Of a stretch of DNA of 64,000 nucleotides, positions 25,973 to 34,861 are shown in pieces (within the stretch, counting starts at the first letter, position 1; each line of letters begins with the position of its first letter). The stretch comes from DATLXH01 sp035576005 (GTDB taxonomy: Bacteria > Acidobacteriota > Thermoanaerobaculia > Gp7-AA8). The translations under genes were made by a program, and so were the position numbers. A model generated the notes under the pieces. The model was not told where the DNA came from. It was given only the letters and a program-made list of their open reading frames with translations, and did not search any database. The DNA lies in the NCBI GenBank assembly GCA_035576005.1, contig DATLXH010000191.1, forward strand, positions 1 to 64,000, written 5' to 3'.

Positions 25973-25993
25973 TCGCTCCACGGGAGAGAGTCC

Positions 25994-26263
25994 ATGATCA
26001 AGGCAGACATCGTCAACAAGGTAGCGGACAGCTCGGATATCTCTCGTGTCAAAGCGGCCCAGGCCGTCGACACCGTCATCGAGGGACTGCGCAACGCGCT
26101 TGCCAGAGGCCAGCGGATCGAGCTCCGCGGCTTTGGTGTGTTCCAGGTCAAGCAGCGGAAGAAGGGAATCGGTCGGAATCCGAAGACTGGCGTGGAAGTC
26201 AGAATCCCGCCCGGTAACACCATCCGTTTCAAACCGGGAAAAGAGCTGCGTAACCTGGTCTGA
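25994..26263 (+). CDS. HU/IHF-family DNA-binding protein
   Basis: An 89-residue bacterial histone-like protein. It carries the family signature GFGVFQVKQRKKGIGRNPKT (about residues 48-67) and the beta-arm sequence VRIPPGNTIRFKPGKEL. It bends and compacts DNA. Sequence alone does not separate HU from IHF-alpha. In Escherichia coli ihfA follows pheST; here this gene faces pheS tail to tail with a 14-base gap. The start ATG (MIKADIVNKV) follows GGGAGAGAG. Confidence 0.93.
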   Translation: MIKADIVNKVADSSDISRVKAAQAVDTVIEGLRNALARGQRIELRGFGVFQVKQRKKGIGRNPKTGVEVRIPPGNTIRFKPGKELRNLV

Positions 26264-26277
26264 TAAGCCAACGTCCG

Positions 26278-27300
26278 TTAGAACTGGCGCAGTACCCTCA
26301 GGTCGTTCTCGAAAAGCGTCCGGATGTTCGGGATCCCGAACTTCAGCATGGCGATACGATCGATCCCCATGCCGAAAGCGAAACCGCGCCATCGTTCCGG
26401 ATCAATCTTCACATTCCGGAACACGTTCGGATGGATCATCCCGCAACCAAGGATCTCCATCCAGCCGGTCCTCGAGCAGGTTCCACAGCCTTCGCCGAAG
26501 CAGAAGACGCAGGAGATATCGACCTCAGCTGATGGCTCGGTGAACGGGAAGAAGCTCGGCCTGAAACGCACCTTCGTTCCCTCCGAAAAGAGTCGACGAA
26601 GCACATGCTCGAGCGTCCCCTTCAAATGCCCGAAGTGAATCCCTTCATCAACAATGAATCCTTCAGCCTGATGAAACATCGGTGACCTGCGCAACGTGAT
26701 CTCATCACGGCGGTAAACCCTTCCGACGGAAAGAACCTTGATGGGCGGAGTGAGCCTTTCCATCGAACGGATCTGGACGTTGGATGTGTGAGTCCTGAGG
26801 AGCAGGTCATTCCCGACGTAGAACGTATCCTGCGTATCGCGCGCCGGATGAGACGGCGTGAAGTTGAGAGCCTCGAAGTTGTACCAGTCGCTCTCGAGCT
26901 CAGGCCCCGGGTCCATCGAGTAGCCCATCTCGCTGAAGATCTCTTCGAGTTGACGCCGGACGATGGTAATCGGATGCAGATGTCCCAGGGCCGGCATCCG
27001 GCCCGGAAGCGTTACATCGATGATGCTTCGGGTCTCAGTGCGCTTTCGCTCTCCCTCAGCAAGCTCCGCGCTTTTTTCTTTGAGTCGACCCTCGATATCG
27101 TTCCGGAACCGATTCAGCGTGTCGCCGATCTCGCGCTTGGATTCCGCCGGAACGGCCTTGAGCTTCGCGAACAGAGCGGGGACGACGCCATCCTTCCGGC
27201 CAAAGAATCTGAGCCTCACGGCCTCGATTGACGCGACTGAGTTCGCCTCAGGCAGCGCCCGTTCGAACTCGGCGGAAAGGGTGGCGATCTCCTCTAACAA
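26278..27300 (-). CDS. pheS: phenylalanyl-tRNA synthetase alpha subunit
   Basis: A 340-residue class II synthetase subunit. The N-terminal coiled coil is followed by motif 2-type and Phe-binding segments (HPARDTQDTFYV, YRRDEITLRRSPMFHQAEGF, SAEVDISCVFC) and motif 3 (FAFGMGIDRIAMLKFGI). I start at TTG 27300 because AGGAG lies seven bases upstream. GTG 27345 gives 15 more residues but has no ribosome-binding site. It is the last gene of the thrS-infC-rpmI-rplT-pheS run. The beta-subunit gene pheT, normally next, is absent: downstream is the HU gene on the other strand. Confidence 0.93.
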   Translation of the reverse strand: MLEEIATLSAEFERALPEANSVASIEAVRLRFFGRKDGVVPALFAKLKAVPAESKREIGDTLNRFRNDIEGRLKEKSAELAEGERKRTETRSIIDVTLPGRMPALGHLHPITIVRRQLEEIFSEMGYSMDPGPELESDWYNFEALNFTPSHPARDTQDTFYVGNDLLLRTHTSNVQIRSMERLTPPIKVLSVGRVYRRDEITLRRSPMFHQAEGFIVDEGIHFGHLKGTLEHVLRRLFSEGTKVRFRPSFFPFTEPSAEVDISCVFCFGEGCGTCSRTGWMEILGCGMIHPNVFRNVKIDPERWRGFAFGMGIDRIAMLKFGIPNIRTLFENDLRVLRQF

Positions 27301-27402
27301 ATCTCGTCTCCTGGGGTCGTATTCAACGACATACCGGACCGTCACGAAAATAAAAATGCGGGCATTGTAGCCCGCGTTTCAAACTTCGAGATAGGAACCG
27401 AT

Positions 27403-27774
27403 TCAGCTCGCGGCAGGCTTGTCGAGCGCTTTGACAGCGCTGGCGGCGATCGCCGCAAAGCCTGCGGCATCGCGAACTGCAAGATCAGCCAGAATCTTTC
27501 GATCGAGCGTCAGACCGGTGATCTTGAGACCGGCGATCAGCTGCGAGTAAGAAATCCCATTGATCCGTGCAGCGGCGTTGATCCTGGCGATCCAGAGCTT
27601 GCGAAACTCACCCTTACGATCTTTTCTGCCAGCGAACGCGAAGTTCAGCCCGCGCTCAACCTGTTCTTTCGCGACCCGGTGGCCGCGCGACTTCATTCCG
27701 TAGTATCCCTTCGCGAGCTTGAGAATCTTGTCGCGTCGGTTCTTGCGCTTATTACCCCGTTTAACTCTAGGCAT
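27403..27774 (-). CDS. rplT: 50S ribosomal protein L20
   Basis: A 123-residue basic protein, full length for L20 (PRVKRGNKRKNRRDKILKLA at the N-terminus, RDRKGEFRKLWIARIN-type core). It is needed early in 50S assembly and acts as a translational regulator of this operon in other bacteria. The start has GAGGAG upstream. The 166-base gap to rpmI contains a palindromic repeat. Confidence 0.97.
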   Translation of the reverse strand: MPRVKRGNKRKNRRDKILKLAKGYYGMKSRGHRVAKEQVERGLNFAFAGRKDRKGEFRKLWIARINAAARINGISYSQLIAGLKITGLTLDRKILADLAVRDAAGFAAIAASAVKALDKPAAS

Positions 27775-27863
27775 CGTAGCTCTCCTCGTTCTGATTCGTT
27801 TGGCGCGGCGGGGTCAGGAGTGAGTATCGAACCCGCGCTCGCGCTTGTCCGGTAATTTGTGGC

Positions 27864-27882
27864 CGGACATTCCAATGTCCGG
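27864..27882. repeat. palindromic repeat CGGACATTCCAATGTCCGG
   Basis: A near-perfect palindrome inside the rpmI-rplT gap. The same 19 bases are at 61142-61160 next to the unknown 580-residue gene. It is probably a REP-type unit, and could also fold in the operon mRNA. Confidence 0.6.
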
Positions 27883-27940
27883 CGTTCTGGACCAGACGAT
27901 CACCACGGGAGACGAATCACTTCGGCTCCGCGGCGGCAAC

Positions 27941-28138
27941 TTAAACGTACGGCAACATCCTGTTGACGGTCTTTTCGTTGGCTTTCGAGACCTCGGTCGC
28001 TTCAGCGAGACCGCGCTTCCGGCTCGAAGACTTCTTCGTCAGGATGTGTGAGTGGAATGCGTGATGACGCAGAATCTTCCCGGTTCCGGTCTTCTTGAAC
28101 CGCTTCGCTGCGCCGCGGTGAGTCTTCATCTTAGGCAT
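27941..28138 (-). CDS. rpmI: 50S ribosomal protein L35
   Basis: A 65-residue L35 with the standard N-terminus PKMKTHRGAAKRFKKTGTGK. It lies between infC and rplT as in most bacteria. AAGGG precedes the ATG. Confidence 0.96.
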   Translation of the reverse strand: MPKMKTHRGAAKRFKKTGTGKILRHHAFHSHILTKKSSSRKRGLAEATEVSKANEKTVNRMLPYV

Positions 28139-28229
28139 GACGTTTCCCTTCTGAATCGGTCTTCCAACGGTCGTTTCCTGTTTTTGATTCCTTCCCCGGC
28201 CCGGCGATTCAACCGCTTCGCGGCTGAAA

Positions 28230-28787
28230 TCAGCTCTTGACCGGCGAAATGATGACTAGCATCCGGTTCCCCTGGACCTCCGGATAACTCTCCGCCGCTC
28301 CCGTCTCCTTGATATCAGCGAGGAGACGGTCGAGGACGGCGCGACCCAATTCCATGTGCGACATCTCACGGCCGCGGAAGCGAATAATGGCCTTGACCTT
28401 GTCGCCATGTTCCAGGAAGCGGACCACGTTGTTCTTTTTGAAATCGAAGTCATGCTCGTCGATCCGCGGGCGGAACTGCACTTCCTTGACGACGATGACC
28501 TTCTGCTTTTTCTTTGCTTCGGTCTGCTTTTTCTTCTGCTGGAACTGGTACTTTCCGTAATTCATGATCTTGCAGACGGGCGGGCTGGCTCCCGGGGCAA
28601 TCTCGACGAGGTCGAGATCCTTCTCCCTGGCCATTTCCTGCGCCTGCGCGATCGGAACAACGCCTACCTGTTGTCCCTCGTCATCGATCAAACGGACTTC
28701 GGAAGCGCGAATCAGATCATTGATTCTTGAATCGGGCTCAGCGGGCTTTCTATCAAATCTGCGATCGAAACGGCGTGGCGGAAAAAT
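28230..28787 (-). CDS. infC: translation initiation factor IF-3, AUU start
   Basis: A 185-residue IF-3 with N-domain (SRINDLIRASEVRLIDDEGQ, about residues 23-42), linker and C-domain (VQFRPRIDEHDFDFKKNN). It keeps 30S subunits free and proofreads start codons. No ATG, GTG or TTG lies upstream of the conserved RINDLIRASEVR block within the open frame. An ATT at 28787 sits eight bases after a perfect AGGAGG. AUU is the known start of infC in E. coli and others, where IF-3 represses its own translation by rejecting it. Calling the gene from the internal TTG at 28691 would remove 32 residues including conserved ones. It lies between thrS and rpmI. Confidence 0.92.
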   Translation of the reverse strand: MFPPRRFDRRFDRKPAEPDSRINDLIRASEVRLIDDEGQQVGVVPIAQAQEMAREKDLDLVEIAPGASPPVCKIMNYGKYQFQQKKKQTEAKKKQKVIVVKEVQFRPRIDEHDFDFKKNNVVRFLEHGDKVKAIIRFRGREMSHMELGRAVLDRLLADIKETGAAESYPEVQGNRMLVIISPVKS

Positions 28788-28890
28788 CTGGACTTCCTCC
28801 TGGTTAAGGGTTCACAAAAAAGGTGGAGACGCTACGAAGAGAAGGCTGTAGCTCGCACCGAAAAATGAGGGTCAATCTACGGAGAATGGC

Positions 28891-30804
28891 TCACAAAGTC
28901 AAGGATCTCTGGTCGATCCTCTGACGCATTTCGGCAGCCAGAGCGGCCACATCCATTGCTGCCTGATCGCCACCGCTGCGCTTCCTTACAGTGACCGTGC
29001 CACTGGCCGCTTCCTTCTCCCCTACCACCAGGAGATATGGGATCTTGCGCATGCTCGAAGTTCTGATCTTCGCGCCGAGCTTCTCGTTGGACTTGTCGGT
29101 CTCCACCCTCAGGTCATGCGACCGGAGCGTCTTCTCGACCTCAGCGGAGTAGTCGAGGAACTTTTCTGAGAGCGGCAGGACTACAGCCTGAACCGGAGCC
29201 AGCCAGAGCGGGAAGGCACCGGCAAAGTGCTCGATGATGATGCCGAAGAATCGCTCGATCGATCCCAGGATGGCGCGGTGGATCATGACCGGCCGGTGCT
29301 CGCCGTTGTCCGCTCCGATGTACGTGAGCTCGAACCGCTCGGGGAGCGCATAGTCGAGCTGTACAGTTCCGAGCTGCCATGCTCGGCCAATGGCATCGGT
29401 GACCTGGAACTCGAGCTTCGGTCCGTAAAAGGCTCCCTCTCCCGGATTGATGTGATAGGTCAGCCCTCGCTTTTTGAGAGCATTCTCGAGAGCCTGCTCA
29501 GCGCTCTGCCACATCTCAGCGGTCCCGATCGATTTCTCAGGGCGGGTCGACAGCGCGATCCGCACGTCGGTGAACGCAAAGACCGAGTACATCTCTTCAA
29601 TGAGAATGATCTCGCGCTCAATTTCGGCTTCAATCTGGTCCGGTGTCACAAACAGGTGAGCATCATCCTGCGCGAACGAGCGCACTCGGGCGAGACCATG
29701 AGTGACACCCGAGCGCTCGTAACGGTGGAGCCTGGCAAAGTCCGCGAGCCGGATCGGCAGGTCTCGATATGAGTGCCTTTCCGAGGCGTATATCTGGGTG
29801 TGTCCCGGGCAGTTCATCGGCTTGACGCCGTACTCCCTCTCGTCGACTTCTGAGAAGAACATGGCTTCCCGGTAGTTCTCGTAATGACCCGAGATCTTGA
29901 AGAGCTCGGTATCCCAGATGAGGGGGGTAATCACCTCGGAGTAGCCGTCGCGTCGGTAGAATTTCCGTACGAAGTCGATGAGCTCGTTATAGATCACTGC
30001 GCCCTTCGGCATGAAGATCGGCATCGCCGGAGCGAAGTGGGAGAAGTGAATGAGGCCCAGCTCCTTCCCTAACTTCCGGTGGTCACGCGCCTTCGCCTCT
30101 TCCAGCTGCTTGAGATGATCGTCGAGCTCCTTCTGATCGACCCATGCAGTTCCGTAAATGCGCTGGAGCATCTGATTGCGCTCATCGCCGCGCCAGTAAG
30201 CTCCCGCCACCGAAAGAAGCTTGTGAGCGATCAGCCGGCCGGTCGAAGGAACATGCGGGCCTCGGCAGAGATCCATCCAGTCTCCCTGGCGATAGACGCT
30301 GAGGGTCTCGTTGCCGGGGATCGAGCGAATGATCTCTGCCTTGAAGTTCTCCCCGATCCTCTCGAATTCGGTGATCGCAGTCTCGCGGTCCCACACCTCG
30401 CGAGTGATCGTCAGGTCCCTTTTCACGATCTCGGACATGCGCACCTCGATCATGCGAAGGTCTTCGTCACTGAACGCTCGATCGGTCGCAAAGTCGTAGT
30501 AGAAACCGTTCTCGATGACAGGACCGATCGTGACCTGAGTCCCGGTGATCAACTCCTGAACGGCCTGAGCCATGAGGTGGGCAGTGGAATGGCGGATGAT
30601 GTATCTCCCGTCATCCGACTTCGGGGTGATGATCTCTACTCTGGCGCCATCGATTACCGCGGTGGACAGGTCTACAACCTTTCCATTGATTTTGCCGGCG
30701 ACCGCGTCGTTCGCCAGGCGGCGTCCAATGGCCGCAGCCACATCCGCGAGAGTGGCTCCATCAGGAACTTCTTTGAGCGACCCGTCAGGCAATTCGACGT
30801 TCAT
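28891..30804 (-). CDS. thrS: threonyl-tRNA synthetase
   Basis: A 637-residue ThrRS. It has the TGS domain (residues 1-62, starting MNVELPDGSLKEVPDGATLA), the editing domain with the HSTAHLMAQAV zinc/editing histidines (about 73), and the class II core (MNCPGHTQIYASERHSYRDL, RSFAQDDAHLF, GPKLEFQVTDAIGR). The anticodon-binding domain is complete. GGGGAGAG precedes the ATG. It heads the translation-factor cluster, and a terminator-like hairpin lies in its leader (30842-30868). Confidence 0.97.
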   Translation of the reverse strand: MNVELPDGSLKEVPDGATLADVAAAIGRRLANDAVAGKINGKVVDLSTAVIDGARVEIITPKSDDGRYIIRHSTAHLMAQAVQELITGTQVTIGPVIENGFYYDFATDRAFSDEDLRMIEVRMSEIVKRDLTITREVWDRETAITEFERIGENFKAEIIRSIPGNETLSVYRQGDWMDLCRGPHVPSTGRLIAHKLLSVAGAYWRGDERNQMLQRIYGTAWVDQKELDDHLKQLEEAKARDHRKLGKELGLIHFSHFAPAMPIFMPKGAVIYNELIDFVRKFYRRDGYSEVITPLIWDTELFKISGHYENYREAMFFSEVDEREYGVKPMNCPGHTQIYASERHSYRDLPIRLADFARLHRYERSGVTHGLARVRSFAQDDAHLFVTPDQIEAEIEREIILIEEMYSVFAFTDVRIALSTRPEKSIGTAEMWQSAEQALENALKKRGLTYHINPGEGAFYGPKLEFQVTDAIGRAWQLGTVQLDYALPERFELTYIGADNGEHRPVMIHRAILGSIERFFGIIIEHFAGAFPLWLAPVQAVVLPLSEKFLDYSAEVEKTLRSHDLRVETDKSNEKLGAKIRTSSMRKIPYLLVVGEKEAASGTVTVRKRSGGDQAAMDVAALAAEMRQRIDQRSLTL

Positions 30805-30841
30805 AACTCTCCCCTCAACGCTGATTCCAACTTCCCGAGCC

Positions 30842-30868
30842 TAAAAAAAAACAGGGCCTCGGCCCTGT
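30842..30868 (-). terminator. Rho-independent terminator or attenuator upstream of thrS
   Basis: Read on the minus strand: ACAGGGC-CGAG-GCCCTGT followed by a run of at least eight Ts, ending about 38 bases before the thrS start. It lies downstream of two minus-strand tRNA-Val genes, so it may end the tRNA transcript. It could also act as an attenuator in the thrS leader. No T-box specifier or antiterminator is apparent. Confidence 0.75.
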
Positions 30869-30972
30869 CTCAAGTCCCTCGATTGCATCACTACTATTGA
30901 CAGGGGGCGCCAGCGTTCTGGAGCGTCGTTCTTGTCCCGGCCATCGTGGTGAGCAATCGCATCATCAATCTT

Positions 30973-31049
30973 TGGTAGGCGCTAGCGGGTTCGAACCGCT
31001 GACCTCCACCGTGTCAAGGTGGCGCTCGTACCAGCTGAGCTAAGCGCCT
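30973..31049 (-). tRNA. tRNA-Val (GAC anticodon)
   Basis: A complete cloverleaf on the minus strand. The acceptor stem AGGCGCT pairs with AGCGCCT, the D-arm reads AGCTCAGCTGGTA and the anticodon arm is CCACC-TTGACAC-GGTGG. The T-arm contains GGTTCGAACC. The 3' CCA is encoded. Anticodon GAC reads Val codons GUC and GUU. Confidence 0.95.
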
Positions 31050-31120
31050 CTATTGCAAAGTTTCCCGCATCAAAGAGTTGCGATCCCTCAATGCGCTACA
31101 TCTAAATCCTGCTGCGTTGA

Positions 31121-31196
31121 TGGTAGGCGCTACCGGACTCGAACCGGTGACCCCCACCGTGTGAAGGTGATGCTCTACCAACTGAGCTAAGCGCCT
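31121..31196 (-). tRNA. tRNA-Val (CAC anticodon)
   Basis: A second cloverleaf 71 bases upstream of the first, same strand. The acceptor stem is identical, the D-arm is AGCTCAGTTGGTA, the anticodon arm TCACC-TTCACAC-GGTGG, the T-loop TTCGAGT and CCA is encoded. Anticodon CAC reads GUG. The two valine tRNAs probably form one transcript. Confidence 0.95.
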
Positions 31197-31344
31197 AGAA
31201 GCTTCAACAGTCCGGAGTGGTCCGGACGCCCTCGCAACCTTACGTCCCGCAGGGCAATTCCAACGGGCGACAAGAATAGAGGAGAGGGCAGAGAGCGTCA
31301 ACCGTTGACCTCGTCGCGTCCGCGAGACGGTCTCACGCGCTCCA

Positions 31345-31400
31345 GAAGATACGGAAGCGAGCGAAGCGAAACAGAGTGAGGGGCGTGGAAGTCACGCGAC
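31345..31400. repeat. fragment of the MITE-like element
   Basis: A decayed piece of the GAAGCGAGCGAAGCGAA...GAGGGGCG...GTC part of the ~250-base element, without its hairpin arms. It lies in the 293-base gap between the tRNA genes and the secreted protein at 31490. Confidence 0.5.
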
Positions 31401-31436
31401 TGATCTGCCGCGTAGGATCTTCTCGCAGATGATGGT

Positions 31437-31442
31437 TATAAT
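31437..31442 (+). promoter_or_regulatory. -10 box (TATAAT) upstream of small secreted protein
   Basis: A perfect TATAAT 47 bases before the ATG at 31490. That start also has AGGAG at 31480-31484. No strong -35 is visible. Confidence 0.4.
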
Positions 31443-31489
31443 GTTGGTACCGCTAGCCAAACACCCGCAAACAGTCAACAGGAGAGCAA

Positions 31490-32236
31490 ATGAGACACTT
31501 CAGCATTGTCATCGTCCTTCTTTCCGTCGCGTTGCTCGCACCTGTCTCAGCCTCCGCCGGGATCTCAAAGATCCGTGTGTATAACGAGGACTTCTCACCT
31601 GGCACCACCATTCCGGTCTTCGTCGACTCAACACGCAATTCCATTCGCGTGATCGGTCAATTTATGGATCTTTGCACTGGCGTGCAATCGAGTGACTCGT
31701 CGTTTGTGGTCACCGTCGGCGACCGTTCACCGGGAACGAACAGCTCGGTCGAAATTTTAGTGGCGGCGAACAACGCGCCCGATCTCGACGAGGCAATCAT
31801 CACGATAAAGTTTCTCAGTGGACAGGAGACGTTCAGGATCAAGGCGTACAAAAGCAAGATCACGAAAATGGAAATACTGGGAAAGGGCACCAGCCCAACC
31901 TGTCAAGCGGGAGAGACTCTGACGCTCGCTATCGAGGGCCATGGATTGGATCACGTGGCTCTTGGCCCGACCGCCAGAATGATGGAAATCGCGGACCTCG
32001 CGGAAGGCGGTCCTCATTACACGATGGGAGCGTACTCCGGCGGAGCCACATCCGCGCGTGTACCGATCCAATGCACGAAATCAGGAGTGTTCAGCATCGT
32101 CCGCGAATGGTTTTGGGACAAACGCCTGGCGCAATATACGAGCGCACCATTCACGGTGGTCCGCGGCTCGGCTCCAAGAATATCAGTGACAGTCACCGCA
32201 CCTCCCACGCCCATCAAGCGGCCGGCAGGCGCGTGA
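31490..32236 (+). CDS. secreted protein of unknown function
   Basis: A 248-residue protein I do not recognise. A clear signal peptide (residues 1-23, VIVLLSVALLAPVSASA) is followed by beta-rich sequence resembling Ig/IPT-like domains. There are three cysteines (one in MDLCTGVQ, one in SPTCQAG, one in PIQCTKSG) and a proline-rich end. A good ribosome-binding site and TATAAT box precede it. It may be co-expressed with the exported protein at 32415, although 178 bases separate them. Confidence 0.65.
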   Translation: MRHFSIVIVLLSVALLAPVSASAGISKIRVYNEDFSPGTTIPVFVDSTRNSIRVIGQFMDLCTGVQSSDSSFVVTVGDRSPGTNSSVEILVAANNAPDLDEAIITIKFLSGQETFRIKAYKSKITKMEILGKGTSPTCQAGETLTLAIEGHGLDHVALGPTARMMEIADLAEGGPHYTMGAYSGGATSARVPIQCTKSGVFSIVREWFWDKRLAQYTSAPFTVVRGSAPRISVTVTAPPTPIKRPAGA

Positions 32237-32414
32237 GGATGTGACCGCTCTGCGATGAGGTGCAATATCTGTTTCTTCATCTGACGTGGTGCCTCTGCGG
32301 CGAACACTCAGTCGGACCCTGACTCAACAACTTTCTTTCTGGCCGACCTTGCTTTCAGCGGGAAGTGACAAGGGCGTAGATGGCACTGAACCCGCTTGCA
32401 AATTACGAAAAGCC

Positions 32415-34772
32415 ATGGCCTTTCAACGCTGGTTTCTCGCCATCTTGTTCGCATTGCCGCTGACGATCGAGGCGCAAGCCGTCTCGAGTCTGCCCCCCGC
32501 AATCATCGTTACGCCTGAGCGTGGCGTGGCAGATTTTGTCTACCGCCCGGCAGTACGAGATCAGATCGGTGGCGTGATCGGCAGCGATGGGCAGAACTTT
32601 TTGACTGTCTGGCAGAACGGTTCCCCAGGGCAGCCTGGATCGCTCTACGTCTCCCGGGTCGGATCGGGGGGACAGAATCTCGACGGGTTCGGCATCCCCC
32701 TGTCGTCTCGGGCACGAGCCGAGTATGGTCTGGCGGGCGCCTGGGGCAACTCGCGCTATCTCGTGGTTTGGCCTGAGGACTCGGGCTTTCTACCCCGATT
32801 TCTGATCGCAACGACGATCGACCGCGAGGGAAACATCGGAAGCTCCCGGATTCCTCTGCCGGGACGGAGTAATCCTTCGTCACTGACGGTCGCCTTCGAC
32901 GGAACGAATTTTCTGGTGGTTTGGGGGGTGGTTGAGTCGTTTGTGGATGATGAACAGATCGTCCAAGGGGCTCTCATAAGTGCTGATGGCGATCTCATTC
33001 GTGGCCCCTTCGCCATGACTCCCCCTGGGAAGGCGGTGATCTCGGCACGGATCGCCGCGAACCGATCCGGCTTCAGGCTCTTCTACACCACCAGAACCGA
33101 GCTTTGGACGGCCTCCGTGGATTCATCCGGCAACGCCCGGACGCCTCAACTGGTACAGTCGCGAACAGATATTCCGGGTCACGGTCCCTACGTCCGGTTC
33201 ACAGTGGCGTCGGATGGCTCGGGGTGGGCGATTGCCCATCAGATCGGATTCAGCCAGCTCGACGGCATGATTTTGCGTGACGACGGCACGCCTTCCCTCT
33301 TCTTCAACATCGAGTCGGCGCTCTCTTTTAATGGGAGTTTGACCCGCAATCCTCGGCTTGTCTGGACTGGCGGACCGTCTTACCTTCTGATGTACCACGA
33401 CGGCACCAACCGGCACTCCGTTCGTTCAATCGGGACCAATGGCCCAATCGGGTTCAAGGGCTTGGTCCCGATCTTGGAGTTGACTGGCATTGTCTGGAGC
33501 GGCTCCAAAACCCTCGTCACCTTCTATGAGGGGCGGCGCTTCAATGAGCCCCAGGGAACTGACCTGTTCGCGGCTTTCCTGCCTCCTGAGAGCGCGCTGA
33601 GCTCGTTGACCCCGATCGTTGTAAGCGCCCCCGACCAGGGCGCATCGGCGGTGGGTTGGGATGGACGTAACCTTCTTTACGTCTGGGAACAGTACGTCCG
33701 CGAGGAAGCGGGGTGGCATCCTTTTGCAGGGCGTCTCGACCCTGCCGGAAAGCGGCTCGATGGAGCGGGGATCCGTCTCTCGACCAAAGGTGACCTCTTC
33801 CATCCTTCCGTCTCGTTCGACGGAGAGAATTTCCTGGTGGTCTGGTCGGAGCGGGCTACCCTGTTCGGCAATCGCATTTCGCCTGACGGAAAGGTGCTAG
33901 ACGGAAAGGGCTTCGTGATCAGCGAGTCGTCCTGCGGTATGACCCATTCGGACATCGCCTGGAACGGTACAACCCAAATGGTGGTCTGGACCGAGTGCCG
34001 AGGAGGGGCCGCAATCGAAGGTGGGCCAAACGGTCACGTCTTCGGTTCCCGCATCAATTCCAGTGGACAGGTCATCGACACTGCCCCCCTTCAGATTTCA
34101 TTCGGCCCCAGTGGCGAGCAGCACCCGAGCATCACCACGATCGGTTCGAACTTCTTCGTGGCCTGGGAAGAGCACGGGATGCGTGTCTGCGACCGCGAGT
34201 TCTGCTCACAGCCGACTCGTATATACGGCCGTCGCATTTCCGAGTCGGCCACGTACCTCGATGTGGCGCAAACAGCCATCGCCGTTGGGCGGACTGAATT
34301 CCCGAGTGAGCGGTTTCCTTCGCTGGCTTCCAACGGCTCGACCATCGTGGTGGCCTGGGTCAGCCAGGAAGGGAAGGGCGCACGTTACGCAAGACTGGAC
34401 AAAGACGGAAGACTGCTCGATGTACGCGCTGAAGACAACAATGGCAGAGCGATCTCAGGGGGAGAGCAGTTCTTCGGGCCTCCCTCGGTAGCCTGGAATG
34501 GCGTGACCTTCGTCGTGATCTACTCAGGCAGAGGAGTTCTGGCAAGCCGTATCAGCGCCCAGGGCGAACAGCTCGACGTTCGCCCGATCGAGGTCTCATC
34601 GGTTGGCTTTGAAGACCCCCCTCCCTGCGCCGTGGCAGCAGGCCTCGCCGAGGTGGCCGTCGGTTACATCCGGCAAACGGACGACAAAGTTTACGGTCAC
34701 CTGGTCAACCGGCTGTTTTCCCGCCGAGTCCGTGAGCCCCTTCTGCGCCGCCGCGCGACCCGCCTGAAGTGA
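32415..34772 (+). CDS. secreted repeat protein, probable beta-propeller
   Basis: A 785-residue exported protein with signal peptide MAFQRWFLAILFALP...EAQA. The mature chain is made of at least ten ~50-60-residue units centred on a motif like DGxNFLVVW (for example FDGENFLVVWSER, WNGTTQMVVWTEC, IGSNFFVAWEEHG, WNGVTFVVIYSG), often followed by a G-x-R-(I/L) strand. This is the pattern of blade repeats in extracellular beta-propellers. No catalytic motif is visible. The frame opens 43 codons upstream, but the signal peptide argues for ATG 32415. Confidence 0.68.
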   Translation: MAFQRWFLAILFALPLTIEAQAVSSLPPAIIVTPERGVADFVYRPAVRDQIGGVIGSDGQNFLTVWQNGSPGQPGSLYVSRVGSGGQNLDGFGIPLSSRARAEYGLAGAWGNSRYLVVWPEDSGFLPRFLIATTIDREGNIGSSRIPLPGRSNPSSLTVAFDGTNFLVVWGVVESFVDDEQIVQGALISADGDLIRGPFAMTPPGKAVISARIAANRSGFRLFYTTRTELWTASVDSSGNARTPQLVQSRTDIPGHGPYVRFTVASDGSGWAIAHQIGFSQLDGMILRDDGTPSLFFNIESALSFNGSLTRNPRLVWTGGPSYLLMYHDGTNRHSVRSIGTNGPIGFKGLVPILELTGIVWSGSKTLVTFYEGRRFNEPQGTDLFAAFLPPESALSSLTPIVVSAPDQGASAVGWDGRNLLYVWEQYVREEAGWHPFAGRLDPAGKRLDGAGIRLSTKGDLFHPSVSFDGENFLVVWSERATLFGNRISPDGKVLDGKGFVISESSCGMTHSDIAWNGTTQMVVWTECRGGAAIEGGPNGHVFGSRINSSGQVIDTAPLQISFGPSGEQHPSITTIGSNFFVAWEEHGMRVCDREFCSQPTRIYGRRISESATYLDVAQTAIAVGRTEFPSERFPSLASNGSTIVVAWVSQEGKGARYARLDKDGRLLDVRAEDNNGRAISGGEQFFGPPSVAWNGVTFVVIYSGRGVLASRISAQGEQLDVRPIEVSSVGFEDPPPCAVAAGLAEVAVGYIRQTDDKVYGHLVNRLFSRRVREPLLRRRATRLK

Positions 34773-34861
34773 TCTAGCTTGCTGTGACCTCGTGATTGAT
34801 GCTGATGACTCATTTCACACTCCTTCTGCTGCGGCGGCGGATAGCGACCTCGCCACGAGTA

